The notes under the pieces were generated by a model. The model was not told the DNA's origin, did not search any database, and worked only from the letters and a program-made list of their open reading frames with translations. Shown piece by piece: positions 20,683 to 28,261 of a DNA stretch of 64,000 bases. Position 1 is the stretch's first letter. Each line of letters opens with the position of its first letter. This DNA is from Stenotrophomonas maltophilia (GTDB taxonomy: Bacteria; Pseudomonadota; Gammaproteobacteria; Xanthomonadales; Xanthomonadaceae): assembly GCF_013464915.1 (NCBI RefSeq), contig NZ_RAVT01000025.1, positions 30,532 to 94,531 of the forward strand, read 5' to 3'. Both the position numbers and the translations under genes were made by a program.

Positions 20683-21570
20683 ATGCATCCGGACCATGTT
20701 TCCTACGTTCACTTCACAAGCCCGGCGCAGCTCACTCGAGCGCTGAACTCACTGGCAGGCATCATCGAAGGGATCTCCATTGACAGAGAGATCAATGCCG
20801 ATGAGCGTGGCTTCTTGGCCCACTGGATCCAGGAACATTTGCATCAGCGCCAGCAGCATCCGTTCACTGAACTGATGCCTGTGCTCGAGCGCTCACTTGG
20901 CGAAGGTCGCATGGACGAAGATGCGGCGGAGGATCTGCGATGGCTGATCGATCGGATGTGCTCAAGTGATCGGGTCAACGCCACTACAGCAGATCTCCAG
21001 CGACTTCATGCCGTACTGGGCGGAATAATCGCTGATGGCCAGATTTCAGAGGCCGAGCTGCGTGGTCTTTCGGACTGGATGGATGAGCATTCCCATCTAC
21101 AGGGATGCTGGCCGTACGACGAGATCGGACACCTCGTAGCCAAGGTACTGGCTGATGGCGTGGTGGATGCGCAGGAACAGGATCTGCTTCGCCAGTTCTT
21201 CAGCGAGTTCATCACCCTCGGCGATGACCGAACCTTGACCGATCCGTCGTTGCAGATCGCCGGAAGTCTGGTCGGGCTCTGCGCGGTGGGCCCCGAAATC
21301 CATTTCGAAGAGCGTGGATTCTGCTTTACGGGTGCATCGTCCAGAGGGTCGCGTGCTGATATCCAGGCGCTGGTAACGGCCAGGGGAGGCCGAGTGCACA
21401 GCGCACCATCGAAGAAGGTGGACTATCTGGTGATCGGCGCGGAGGGCAATCCCAGCTGGAGTTATGCCTGCTACGGTCGCAAGGTGGAACGTGCGGTGGA
21501 GCTACGTAAGGAAGGGCTGCGGATCATGATCGTCCACGAACGCGATTTCCACGACGCCTTGGTTGACTGA
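20683..21570 (+). CDS. BRCT-domain protein, function unknown
   Basis: 295 residues from the ATG at 20683, chosen for the AAGGAA ribosome site 6 nt upstream; in-frame TTG (20626) and GTG (20653) starts lack one. The N-terminal two-thirds is acidic and helical, with repeated units of the type INADERGFLAHWIQEHL and ISEAELRGLSDWMDEH, resembling duplicated TerB-like or EF-hand-like helices. From about residue 205 a BRCT domain is visible (FEERGFCFTGASSRGSRADI, QALVTARGGRVHSAPSKKVD, YLVIGAEGN), like that of DNA ligase or polymerase III epsilon relatives. Codon use is less GC-rich than in neighbours, and palindromes flank it on both sides, suggesting acquisition. A DNA-repair or surveillance role is only inferred from BRCT. 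Confidence 0.75.
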   Translation: MHPDHVSYVHFTSPAQLTRALNSLAGIIEGISIDREINADERGFLAHWIQEHLHQRQQHPFTELMPVLERSLGEGRMDEDAAEDLRWLIDRMCSSDRVNATTADLQRLHAVLGGIIADGQISEAELRGLSDWMDEHSHLQGCWPYDEIGHLVAKVLADGVVDAQEQDLLRQFFSEFITLGDDRTLTDPSLQIAGSLVGLCAVGPEIHFEERGFCFTGASSRGSRADIQALVTARGGRVHSAPSKKVDYLVIGAEGNPSWSYACYGRKVERAVELRKEGLRIMIVHERDFHDALVD

Positions 21571-21577
21571 GGAAGTA

Positions 21578-21606
21578 GGGTCGGAGCCCCTTCGGGGATC
21601 CGACCC
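21578..21606. repeat. GGGTCGGAGCCCC hairpin, copy 3
   Basis: GGGTCGGAGCCCCTTCGGGG followed by ATCCGACCC: a stem with a TTCG loop just after the BRCT gene. No T-tract is seen on the plus side. Confidence 0.75.
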
Positions 21607-21675
21607 GCAGGTCCCCCGCCTGTCACATTGCCGCCGCATACTGACGCCCATCACATACCGCTTGGGGAAGTCGCA

Positions 21676-22782
21676 GTGAAGTCGTGGGGTTGTGCGTTGC
21701 TGTTGTCGCTGGCCGTGGCACCATCGGTGGCCATGAGTGCTGAATCCTCCACCCCGGCCGCGCACAAGGTGTCGGTCTACGGCCACCGCGGCGCCAGCGC
21801 GCTGCTGCCCGAGCACACGTTGGCGGCCTATGCGCAGGCGATCGCCGATGGCGCCGACTACATCGAGCCGGACCTGGTGATGACGAGGGACGGGGTGATG
21901 GTGGCCCGCCACGAGAACGAGATCAGCGGCACCACCGACGTGGCCTCGCATCCGGAGTTCGCCAGCCGCCGCACCAGCAAGGTCATCGACGGGCAGAAGG
22001 TCGATGGCTGGTTCACCGAAGACTTCACCCTGGCCGAGCTGAAGACCCTGTACGCACGCGAGCGCCTGCCGGAACTGCGCAGCACCGCCTATGACGGCCA
22101 GTTCCGCATCGCCAGCCTGGACGAGATCCTCGCGTTCCTGGTCCAGCAGGCAGGCCGCGCCAACCGCGGCATCGGCCTGGTGCCGGAGATCAAGCACCCG
22201 ACCTACTTCCAGTCGATCGGCCTGCCGATGGAAGACAAGCTGCTGGCGGCGCTGCGGGGCAACGCCTATACCAACGTCGGCCCGGTCACCATCCAGTCGT
22301 TCGAGACCGCCAACCTGCGTTACCTGCGCGGCAAGATCCCACGTGGCAGCAACATCCGCCTGCTGCAGCTGCTGTGGAAGGGCGATACCCAGCCAGCCGA
22401 CATCGCCAAGGCCGGTGGCAAGCTGACCTACGCCCAGATGATGACCCCGGCCGGGCTGAAGGACATTGCCAGCTACGCCGACAGCATCGGTCCGGAGCTG
22501 CGCTCGATCATTCCGCTGGATGACAAGGGCGCACTGGGCACGCCGACCACGCTGGTGCGCGATGCGCACGCAGTAGGGCTGATGGTGATTCCGTACACGT
22601 TCCGCCCGGAGAACCATTTCCAGGCCAGCAACCTGCGCAAGGGCGCCGACAACGCGCGCAATGCAGAGGGTTCGATCGCCGAAATGCGTGCCTACCTGGC
22701 CACCGGCATCGATGCGTTCTTCACCGATGACCCGGCGCTGGGACGGCAGGCTGTGGACGGGATGGGCACGGCGGGGAACTGA
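21676..22782 (+). CDS. glpQ: glycerophosphodiester phosphodiesterase
   Basis: 368 residues from the GTG at 21676 (ribosome site GGGGAAG 6 nt upstream). A signal peptide (KSWGCALLLSLAVAPSVAMSA) sends it to the periplasm. The GDPD signature GHRGASALLPEHTLAAY is followed by the metal-binding Glu and Asp in DYIEPDLVMTRDG and by a conserved QSFE; the end FFTDDPALGRQAV is also typical. It hydrolyses glycerophosphodiesters to glycerol-3-phosphate and an alcohol. No glpT lies next to it. Confidence 0.93.
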   Translation: MKSWGCALLLSLAVAPSVAMSAESSTPAAHKVSVYGHRGASALLPEHTLAAYAQAIADGADYIEPDLVMTRDGVMVARHENEISGTTDVASHPEFASRRTSKVIDGQKVDGWFTEDFTLAELKTLYARERLPELRSTAYDGQFRIASLDEILAFLVQQAGRANRGIGLVPEIKHPTYFQSIGLPMEDKLLAALRGNAYTNVGPVTIQSFETANLRYLRGKIPRGSNIRLLQLLWKGDTQPADIAKAGGKLTYAQMMTPAGLKDIASYADSIGPELRSIIPLDDKGALGTPTTLVRDAHAVGLMVIPYTFRPENHFQASNLRKGADNARNAEGSIAEMRAYLATGIDAFFTDDPALGRQAVDGMGTAGN

Positions 22783-22790
22783 TTCTCCCG

Positions 22791-23017
22791 GTAGTGCCGG
22801 CCGCTGGCCGGCAACCCGGAGATTCCCACGGAAGGTTCATGAGGCTGCCGGCCAGGGGCCAGCACTACCGGGGCATTTTCAGCCGCGCGGGTCTTCCGGG
22901 AATGCGGCGAACTGACGGGCTCTGGTAGATGCCAACCTTGGTTGGCACACGGCAGGAGTGCCGACCAAGGTCGGCCACTACCGGTTCATGAGGTTGCCGG
23001 CCAGCGGCCGGCACTAC
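22791..23017. repeat. cluster of five SMAG-type palindromes
   Basis: In 230 bp: GTAGTGCCGGCCGCTGGCC... at 22791-22815, an inverted copy at 22844-22868, GTAGATGCCAACCTTGGTTG... at 22925-22948, an inverted ACCAAGGT copy at 22958-22981 and an inverted CGGCCGCTGG copy at 22993-23017. They fill the whole gap between glpQ and the convergent rhomboid gene. Transcripts entering from either side would fold into strong hairpins. Confidence 0.8.
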
Positions 23018-23023
23018 CATCGC

Positions 23024-23794
23024 TCAACCGCGCGGATCTTCCGGGCGGCGGAACGGAATCACCACATAGTCCTGGCCCTCGCGCGGCTGCCACAGCACCG
23101 GCACGCGCTGCGGTGACGGCGGCTCCAGCTCGTCGTCGGCCAGCGGCTCGGCCTCGTCTTCTTCGTCTTCCCAGCTGTAGCGCGGGCGCGGCGGCAGCGG
23201 GTCGGCGTTGCGGAACAGCAGCGCGGCGATGATGCCGGCGAAGGCGCCGCCCATGTGCGACTGCCAGGACACGCCGTCGGCGTGCGGCAGGATGGTCATC
23301 AGCATGCCGCCGTAGAACAGCATGCCGATCAGGCCAGTGGCGATCGCCGCGCGGTCGCGGCGCAGCAGGCCCAGGCTGGCCAGCAGGAACATCAGGCCGT
23401 GGGTGACGCCGCTGGCGCCCAGGTGCACGCTGCCGGGGTTGCCCAGCATCCACGCACCGAGGCCCGAGCCCAGCCACAGCAGGGGCAGCGCGCGTACGGT
23501 GGCTTTCGGGTAGACGCTGCCGGCCAGGGTGCCCAGGATCAGGATGGCGATGCTGTTGGCAACGATGTGCTCGACCGAAGCATGCAGCATCGGGCCGCCG
23601 ATCAGGCCAAGCAGGCCCTTGGCTTCCAGTGGCGCCACGGCCCAGGGTCGCCAGTCGAACGTGCCCTGCAGGGCGAACACGGCCACCAGCACCAGCACGG
23701 CGGCCAGGCTGACATTGAACGCCCGCAGGATGCGCGAGCGGTCATTGCGGGGGGCCGGCACGTCGCCGGCGGGCAGGGGCGCGTTGTTGTCCAT
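23024..23794 (-). CDS. rhomboid-family intramembrane serine protease
   Basis: 256 residues with six or seven predicted membrane helices. The catalytic dyad is visible: Ser128 in GASGVTHGLMF and His180 in SHMGGAFAGI; the HASVEHIVAN segment carries the conserved histidines/Asn of helix 2. The C-terminal tail (about 200-256) is acidic and cytoplasmic. Rhomboids cut single-pass membrane proteins near their helices, but the substrate is unknown. The gene is convergent with glpQ and about 107 nt from the terC-family gene. Confidence 0.9.
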   Translation of the reverse strand: MDNNAPLPAGDVPAPRNDRSRILRAFNVSLAAVLVLVAVFALQGTFDWRPWAVAPLEAKGLLGLIGGPMLHASVEHIVANSIAILILGTLAGSVYPKATVRALPLLWLGSGLGAWMLGNPGSVHLGASGVTHGLMFLLASLGLLRRDRAAIATGLIGMLFYGGMLMTILPHADGVSWQSHMGGAFAGIIAALLFRNADPLPPRPRYSWEDEEDEAEPLADDELEPPSPQRVPVLWQPREGQDYVVIPFRRPEDPRG

Positions 23795-23900
23795 ACCTCA
23801 GCAATGGCGGTGACTGGCGCGAAACCAAGGCCACCGCTGCGGGAGAGTGGATGCGGCCGGCGGGACAATCCCACCGGCCGCGCCATTCAACGGGTCAGGC

Positions 23901-24863
23901 TCAGGCCTGGCCTTCGCCTTCCTTCGGAGGGTACTTCAGGCTCAGCACCACGGTGGCGGCGATGATCACCGCGACCACGCCCAGCGACACCGGGGTCGGG
24001 ATCTTGAACAGGTCGATGATCATCATCTTGATGCCGATGAAGCCCAGCACCAGTGCCAGGCCGTACGGCAGCAGGTGGAAGCGGTCGGCCATGCCGGCCA
24101 GCAGGAAGAACATCGCGCGCAGGCCCAGCACCGCGAACACGTTGGAGGTGAGCACGATGAACGGGTCGGTGGTGATCGCGAAGATCGCCGGGATGCTGTC
24201 CACCGCGAAGATCACGTCGGTCACCGCGATCAGGATCAGCACCGCGAACAGCGGGGTGAACCAGCGCACGCCATCGCGCTTCACGCTCAGCGCGTTGCCG
24301 GCGTAGTCCGGCAGCAGGCGCAGGTGCTTGCGCATCCAGCGCAGCGCCGGGTTGGTTTCCAGATCAGGCTCCTGGCCGGCGGCGAACCACATCTTCCAGC
24401 CGGTGAACAGCAGGAAGGCGCCGAACACGTAGAGCAGCCAATGGAACTGGCTGATCAGCACGCTGCCGGCGAAGATCATGATCGTACGCAGCACGATCGC
24501 GCCCAGGATGCCGATGATCAGCACCTTCTGGCGCTGCTCTTCCGGCACCGCGAAGTAGCTCATGATCATCAGGAAGACAAAGATGTTGTCGACCGCCAGC
24601 GCCTTCTCGACCAGATAACCGGTCAGGAATTCGAGGCCGACCTTGTTGGCCACCACCTGGCCGGCGGTCTCATTCAGGTAGTACCAGAGGCCGGCATTGA
24701 ACAGCAGGGCCAGCGCGACCCAGCCGATCGACCACCACAGGGCCTCCTTGAAGGTGACCTTGTGCGGTCCACCATGGCGCATCAACACGAGGTCGACCAG
24801 CAGGGCGATGACCACCACCGCTGCGAAGCCGCCCCACAACCACACGTTACCGATCGTCTGCAT
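23901..24863 (-). CDS. TerC-family membrane protein (Alx/MntX-like)
   Basis: 320 residues from the ATG at 24863. About nine hydrophobic helices are seen, with the TerC-family acidic membrane motifs EKALAVDNIFVFLMI and TDVIFAVDSIPAIFAIT. Members preceded by the same riboswitch class are linked to manganese homeostasis, and E. coli Alx is alkali-induced. Here a yybP-ykoY-type element lies in the leader (24949-25065), so Mn2+ handling, probably export, is the likely role. No ter gene cluster is nearby, which argues against the name tellurite resistance. Confidence 0.88.
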   Translation of the reverse strand: MQTIGNVWLWGGFAAVVVIALLVDLVLMRHGGPHKVTFKEALWWSIGWVALALLFNAGLWYYLNETAGQVVANKVGLEFLTGYLVEKALAVDNIFVFLMIMSYFAVPEEQRQKVLIIGILGAIVLRTIMIFAGSVLISQFHWLLYVFGAFLLFTGWKMWFAAGQEPDLETNPALRWMRKHLRLLPDYAGNALSVKRDGVRWFTPLFAVLILIAVTDVIFAVDSIPAIFAITTDPFIVLTSNVFAVLGLRAMFFLLAGMADRFHLLPYGLALVLGFIGIKMMIIDLFKIPTPVSLGVVAVIIAATVVLSLKYPPKEGEGQA

Positions 24864-24948
24864 TGGGAATGTCCGTTGGAAAGATGAATGCCAGGCCGGA
24901 CGGCGAGGATCTGCAACGGAGGATCGGGAGGGGGATCCAGGGACAGAG

Positions 24949-25065
24949 CTTCGCCAGTACGGCGAAGGTCTCGCTCGCAGTCCCAGTCGGCTGGAACTGC
25001 CGTTGCACCGGAGCCTGCGGGCTCGAAATGACGGCGACAACGTCTGGGAGCTACTCCCCTTCTGG
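24949..25065 (-). promoter_or_regulatory. yybP-ykoY (manganese) riboswitch upstream of terC-family gene
   Basis: Read on the minus strand, the conserved pieces occur in order: AAGGGGAGTAGCTCCC (25061-25046), then GTCGCCGTCATTTCGAGCCC, a GCAGGCTCCGGTGCAAC stem, and GCGAGCGAGACCTTCGCC (ending near 24962). These match the yybP-ykoY class, which senses Mn2+. The last stem TTCGCC overlaps a competing hairpin TTCGCC-GTACT-GGCGAA, a likely expression platform. About 85 nt then lead to the start codon. Confidence 0.85.
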
Positions 25066-25127
25066 CGCCGATTCTGCCGTCTGGCCGGGCCGCCGTCAAA
25101 TGCCGGGTGGCCGGCGTCCCCGCCCTG

Positions 25128-25154
25128 GTGGATGCCAACCTTGGTTGGCATGCC
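25128..25154. repeat. GATGCCAACCTTGG palindrome (SMAG-like)
   Basis: GATGCCAACCTTGGTTGGCA is the same palindrome as in the cluster at 22928-22947. It lies between the riboswitch leader and rlmI. Confidence 0.7.
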
Positions 25155-25161
25155 GGCCGGA

Positions 25162-25189
25162 GGCAGAGCCCCTGCGGGGATCTGACCCC
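25162..25189. repeat. GGGGTCAGATCCC hairpin family, imperfect copy 4
   Basis: GCAGAGCCCCTGCGGGGATC followed by TGACCCC: an imperfect member of the hairpin family, 24 nt before rlmI. Confidence 0.6.
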
Positions 25190-25212
25190 GGTGCCCGGTT
25201 TACAATAGGTGG

Positions 25213-26382
25213 ATGAATACCCCCCTTCCGATTGTCCGCCTCAAGAATGCGTGGCGTTCCAGCCACCCGTGGATCTTCCAGAAACTGGTCGAGAAGCCGA
25301 CCGTCCGGCCCAAGCCCGGTTCCATCGTCGACGTGGTCGGCATCGATGGCGAGTTCATTGGCCGCGGGTTCTACAACGGGCACTCGCGCATTGCCGTGCG
25401 CATCCTCGAAACCGACCAGAACGTACCGGTCGATGCCGGCTGGTTCTCGCGCAAGATCGCCCAGGCGGTGTCGCTGCGCCGTGAGGTGCTGAAGCTTGAC
25501 GCGGTGTCCGACGCCTGGCGCGTGGTGCACAGCGAAGGCGACGGCCTGTCCGGCCTGGTGGTCGACCGCTACGGCGACCTGGTGGTGGTCGAGTTCTTCG
25601 CCGCCGGCATGTTCCGCCATCGCGAGTGGATCTATGACGCCCTGCGCGAGCAGTTCCCCGGTTGCCGCTTCCACAGCTTCGCCGACGAGCACGTGCAGAA
25701 GCAGGAGAGTTTCGACTTCCACGGCAACACCACCACCGAAGCGTCGGTGATCACCGAGTACGGCATCAAGTTCCGCGCCGACCCGGCCGGTGCGCACAAG
25801 ACCGGCTTCTTCGCCGACCAGCGCGAGAACCGCGAATGGTTGAGCCAGCAGGTGGAAGGCAAGAGCGTGCTGGACCTGTGCTGCAACACCGGTGGTTTCG
25901 CCGTGTATGCGGCGGCGCGCGGCGCCTCGGACGTGGTCGGCATCGACATCGATGAAGACGTCATCCAGATCGCCAAGGGCAATTCGCGCCTGAACAACGT
26001 GCGTCCGAAGTTCGTCCAGTCCGACATCTTCCCGTGGCTGCGCGATGCCGCCAACCGTGGCGAGCAGTACGACGTGGTGATCCTGGACCCGGCGAAGATG
26101 ACCCGCGACCGCGACCAGGTCATCACCGCGCTGAAGAAGTACCTGGACATGAACAAGCTGGCGCTGGGCGTGGTCAAGCCGGGTGGCCTGTTCGCCACGT
26201 TCTCCTGCACCGGCCTGGTGGCCGAGGACCAGTTCCTCGACATGCTGCGCCGCGCGGCCTATTTCTCCGGCCGCACCATCCAGATCCTGAAGGTGGCCGG
26301 CGCCGGCCCGGACCATCCGTTCATGGCCCACGTGCAGGAATCGCGTTACCTGAAGGCCGTGTTCTGCCGCGTGGTGGATTGA
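25213..26382 (+). CDS. rlmI: 23S rRNA (cytosine-C5)-methyltransferase RlmI-like
   Basis: 389 residues. An N-terminal PUA RNA-binding domain (about 1-75, RLKNAWRSSHPWIFQK) precedes an RlmI-like central domain and a Rossmann SAM-binding domain with LDLCCNTGGFAVYAAARGA and VGIDIDEDV. The catalytic-loop region reads ILDPAKM where E. coli RlmI has DPPKF. The second motif, FSCTGL, carries the conserved cysteine. By homology it methylates C1962 of 23S rRNA. It stands alone between repeats. Confidence 0.9.
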   Translation: MNTPLPIVRLKNAWRSSHPWIFQKLVEKPTVRPKPGSIVDVVGIDGEFIGRGFYNGHSRIAVRILETDQNVPVDAGWFSRKIAQAVSLRREVLKLDAVSDAWRVVHSEGDGLSGLVVDRYGDLVVVEFFAAGMFRHREWIYDALREQFPGCRFHSFADEHVQKQESFDFHGNTTTEASVITEYGIKFRADPAGAHKTGFFADQRENREWLSQQVEGKSVLDLCCNTGGFAVYAAARGASDVVGIDIDEDVIQIAKGNSRLNNVRPKFVQSDIFPWLRDAANRGEQYDVVILDPAKMTRDRDQVITALKKYLDMNKLALGVVKPGGLFATFSCTGLVAEDQFLDMLRRAAYFSGRTIQILKVAGAGPDHPFMAHVQESRYLKAVFCRVVD

Positions 26383-26393
26383 TCCATGGCATC

Positions 26394-26422
26394 GGTGCGG
26401 CCGGCCGCCGGCCGGCAGCACC
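26394..26422. repeat. SMAG-like palindrome between convergent genes
   Basis: GGTGCGGCCGGCCGCCGGCC followed by GGCAGCACC, a near-perfect palindrome between rlmI and the convergent membrane-protein gene. It probably works as a shared terminator. Confidence 0.65.
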
Positions 26423-27301
26423 TCATGCCTGTGCGCTGGCCTGCGGGGGCGGCGGCTGAAGTTGCTGCAGCAGGCCGTTGATCACCCGGGCCCGGCCGCG
26501 CACGTGGTAGCCCAGGGTGGTCAGGCCGATGCCGGCGATGACAAGCAGCAGCAATGACCAGGCGATCGCCATGCCGATGAAGTGCAGTACGCCCATGCGC
26601 AGCCAATGGGCATGCAGCCACGCCTGGCTGCGCGCCGAATAGGGAACCCTGGCTTTGGCTTCAATGCGCGCGCGGATGACATCGGGCACCGCGATACCGA
26701 TGTCCTCCCCGCGGGCGATGGCCAGGCCCGTGTCGTTCAAGGGGGTGCTGGTTCTGGCAAGCGAGTGCTGCGCCTGCAGGTAGCCCTGCCATTGCGGGCT
26801 CAGCGTGGTGAATCCGGGGCTGTCGATGAGCTTGCCGAGCTGGGTGCTGTCGAGCTTCGTGCCATCGCCGGCGTCGGCCCGGCTGAAGTCGGGACTGACG
26901 ATTCCGTTGCCTGCCATCAGGACGACCAGCATGGAGCCGCCGATCACGAACGAGAAGGTGAAGTGGCGCACGCCGCGATTGAGCAGCACCCTGCGCAGGC
27001 CGAACCCCATCCAGACCAGCATGCCGCCAGCGAAGCACAGGCTGGCAGACAGCAGCAGGACGATTGTGGACGGGTCATTGCCGTAGCCGGCCGGAACGTG
27101 CGCCGAGGGCGGGCTACCGGTCAGGCCCTGCAGGAAGATCATGGACAACAGCGCAGTGGCCGGCAGCACCGCGAAACAGGCCAGGCCCAGGCTGCGTGCG
27201 AACGAACCCCGGCGATACAGCGCGCGCAGGCCGGAAACCGCTTCGACCCGCTGCTGCAGCTCTGCTGGCACCTTCAGTGGATCGGGCCGGGACGTGATCA
27301 T
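26423..27301 (-). CDS. membrane protein of unknown function
   Basis: 292 residues. A basic N terminus (LRALYRRGSFARS) is followed by four hydrophobic segments (about 40-60, 82-102, 115-135 and 235-260) and one soluble region of about 90 residues between the third and fourth helices. The C-terminal tail is rich in Gln and Pro. The start overlaps the end of the TelA-like gene by 4 nt, so the two are translationally coupled and probably act together. I do not recognise the family. Confidence 0.75.
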   Translation of the reverse strand: MITSRPDPLKVPAELQQRVEAVSGLRALYRRGSFARSLGLACFAVLPATALLSMIFLQGLTGSPPSAHVPAGYGNDPSTIVLLLSASLCFAGGMLVWMGFGLRRVLLNRGVRHFTFSFVIGGSMLVVLMAGNGIVSPDFSRADAGDGTKLDSTQLGKLIDSPGFTTLSPQWQGYLQAQHSLARTSTPLNDTGLAIARGEDIGIAVPDVIRARIEAKARVPYSARSQAWLHAHWLRMGVLHFIGMAIAWSLLLLVIAGIGLTTLGYHVRGRARVINGLLQQLQPPPPQASAQA

Positions 27302-28113
27302 GCGGGTTCTCCGGAAGTGCGAAGCAGCTGCTGCAGGGCCTGTTTCAGCTGGTCCTGGGCCTGTGCCGCACGCGCGACCATCTGCGGGCTGGCGTTGTCG
27401 CTGTTCTGCAGGGCCTGGATGGTCTGGCGCCAGATCGGCACAAGGATCTGCACGGTCTCGCAGTAGCGGTCGAGCAGTTCAATGGCGTGGTTGCGTGCCA
27501 GCTGCACCTGGATGCGGCTCATCGAGTGGCTGGCCAGCAGCGCGGTCAGATTGGCCACGCGCCGCTGCAGGCGTTCCACGGGGCGGTCCATCACCAGCGG
27601 ATCGTCCACGGCGCCATTGTCTGGTGGCAGTTCCTGCAGGAACTGCACCGCCGCATCGATGTAGATCTGCAGGCGTGCACCCTGTGCATCATGCTCATCG
27701 AGCTGCGCATTCAAGCGGTCGACGCTGCTGCGCACCGCTGCGGCCTGGTGCTCGATCTCGGACAACACGTCGCCGTTGCCGCCCAGCGCGATGCGCCGGC
27801 GAAGCCGCCGCTCGATATCGGCACCGGTGAACCGATCCCACCAGCTGGCACGTTCCAGCAGAGCGTTGGGGTCGTGTTCGGAGAGGCGGCTGACCAGCTC
27901 AGCCAGTGCCTTGGCCAGCGCGTTGGCGCTGCCATCCTGCCAGGCAGGCTCCGCGCTGGCGTTGGCCAGTTCGGCGGGGCCATAGCGACCGATGTCGATG
28001 CGCCCGGCGAACAGGACCGGCAGCACATCGCGCTTGAGCTGTTCGACGCTGAGCGGCGCACCCCTGGGCGCAGGGTGAGCGGTAGGAAGGGGGGGCGGGG
28101 CGGAATGGGACAT
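27298..28113 (-). CDS. TelA-like (toxic anion resistance family) protein
   Basis: 271 residues, no signal peptide or membrane segment. After a Pro-rich N terminus it is almost entirely helical. The C-terminal half has the pattern of the TelA/KlaA family: a run like RRVANLTALLASHSMSRIQ, then VQLARNHAIELLDRYCET, then VPIWRQTIQAL, where family members have Q...N..L...I...IPLWK. Resistance to toxic anions is the name of the family, not shown here. Shorter than typical TelA (about 350-400 residues). Overlaps the downstream membrane protein gene by 4 nt. Confidence 0.6.
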   Translation of the reverse strand: MSHSAPPPLPTAHPAPRGAPLSVEQLKRDVLPVLFAGRIDIGRYGPAELANASAEPAWQDGSANALAKALAELVSRLSEHDPNALLERASWWDRFTGADIERRLRRRIALGGNGDVLSEIEHQAAAVRSSVDRLNAQLDEHDAQGARLQIYIDAAVQFLQELPPDNGAVDDPLVMDRPVERLQRRVANLTALLASHSMSRIQVQLARNHAIELLDRYCETVQILVPIWRQTIQALQNSDNASPQMVARAAQAQDQLKQALQQLLRTSGEPA

Positions 28114-28261
28114 CGGAATTCCGTTTCAGGGGCGAGGCAGCCGGTGGGCTGCCGTCATCGATAGCGGCTGCCGCCGAGTGTAATGGAGTGCGCAGGGTCA
28201 CCCGGCACTACCGGAGGTTGTCGACACAGCGCTATGGTCGTGTCCTTCCCATTGCCGGTGG

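Noticed and set aside
22783..23023. CRISPR-like array, because short repeats recur
   Set aside because: The units are palindromes in alternating orientation with irregular spacing and no unique spacers, and no cas genes are nearby.
23901..24863. Tellurite-resistance role for the TerC-family gene
   Set aside because: No terABDEZ genes are near, and the leader has a manganese-type riboswitch.
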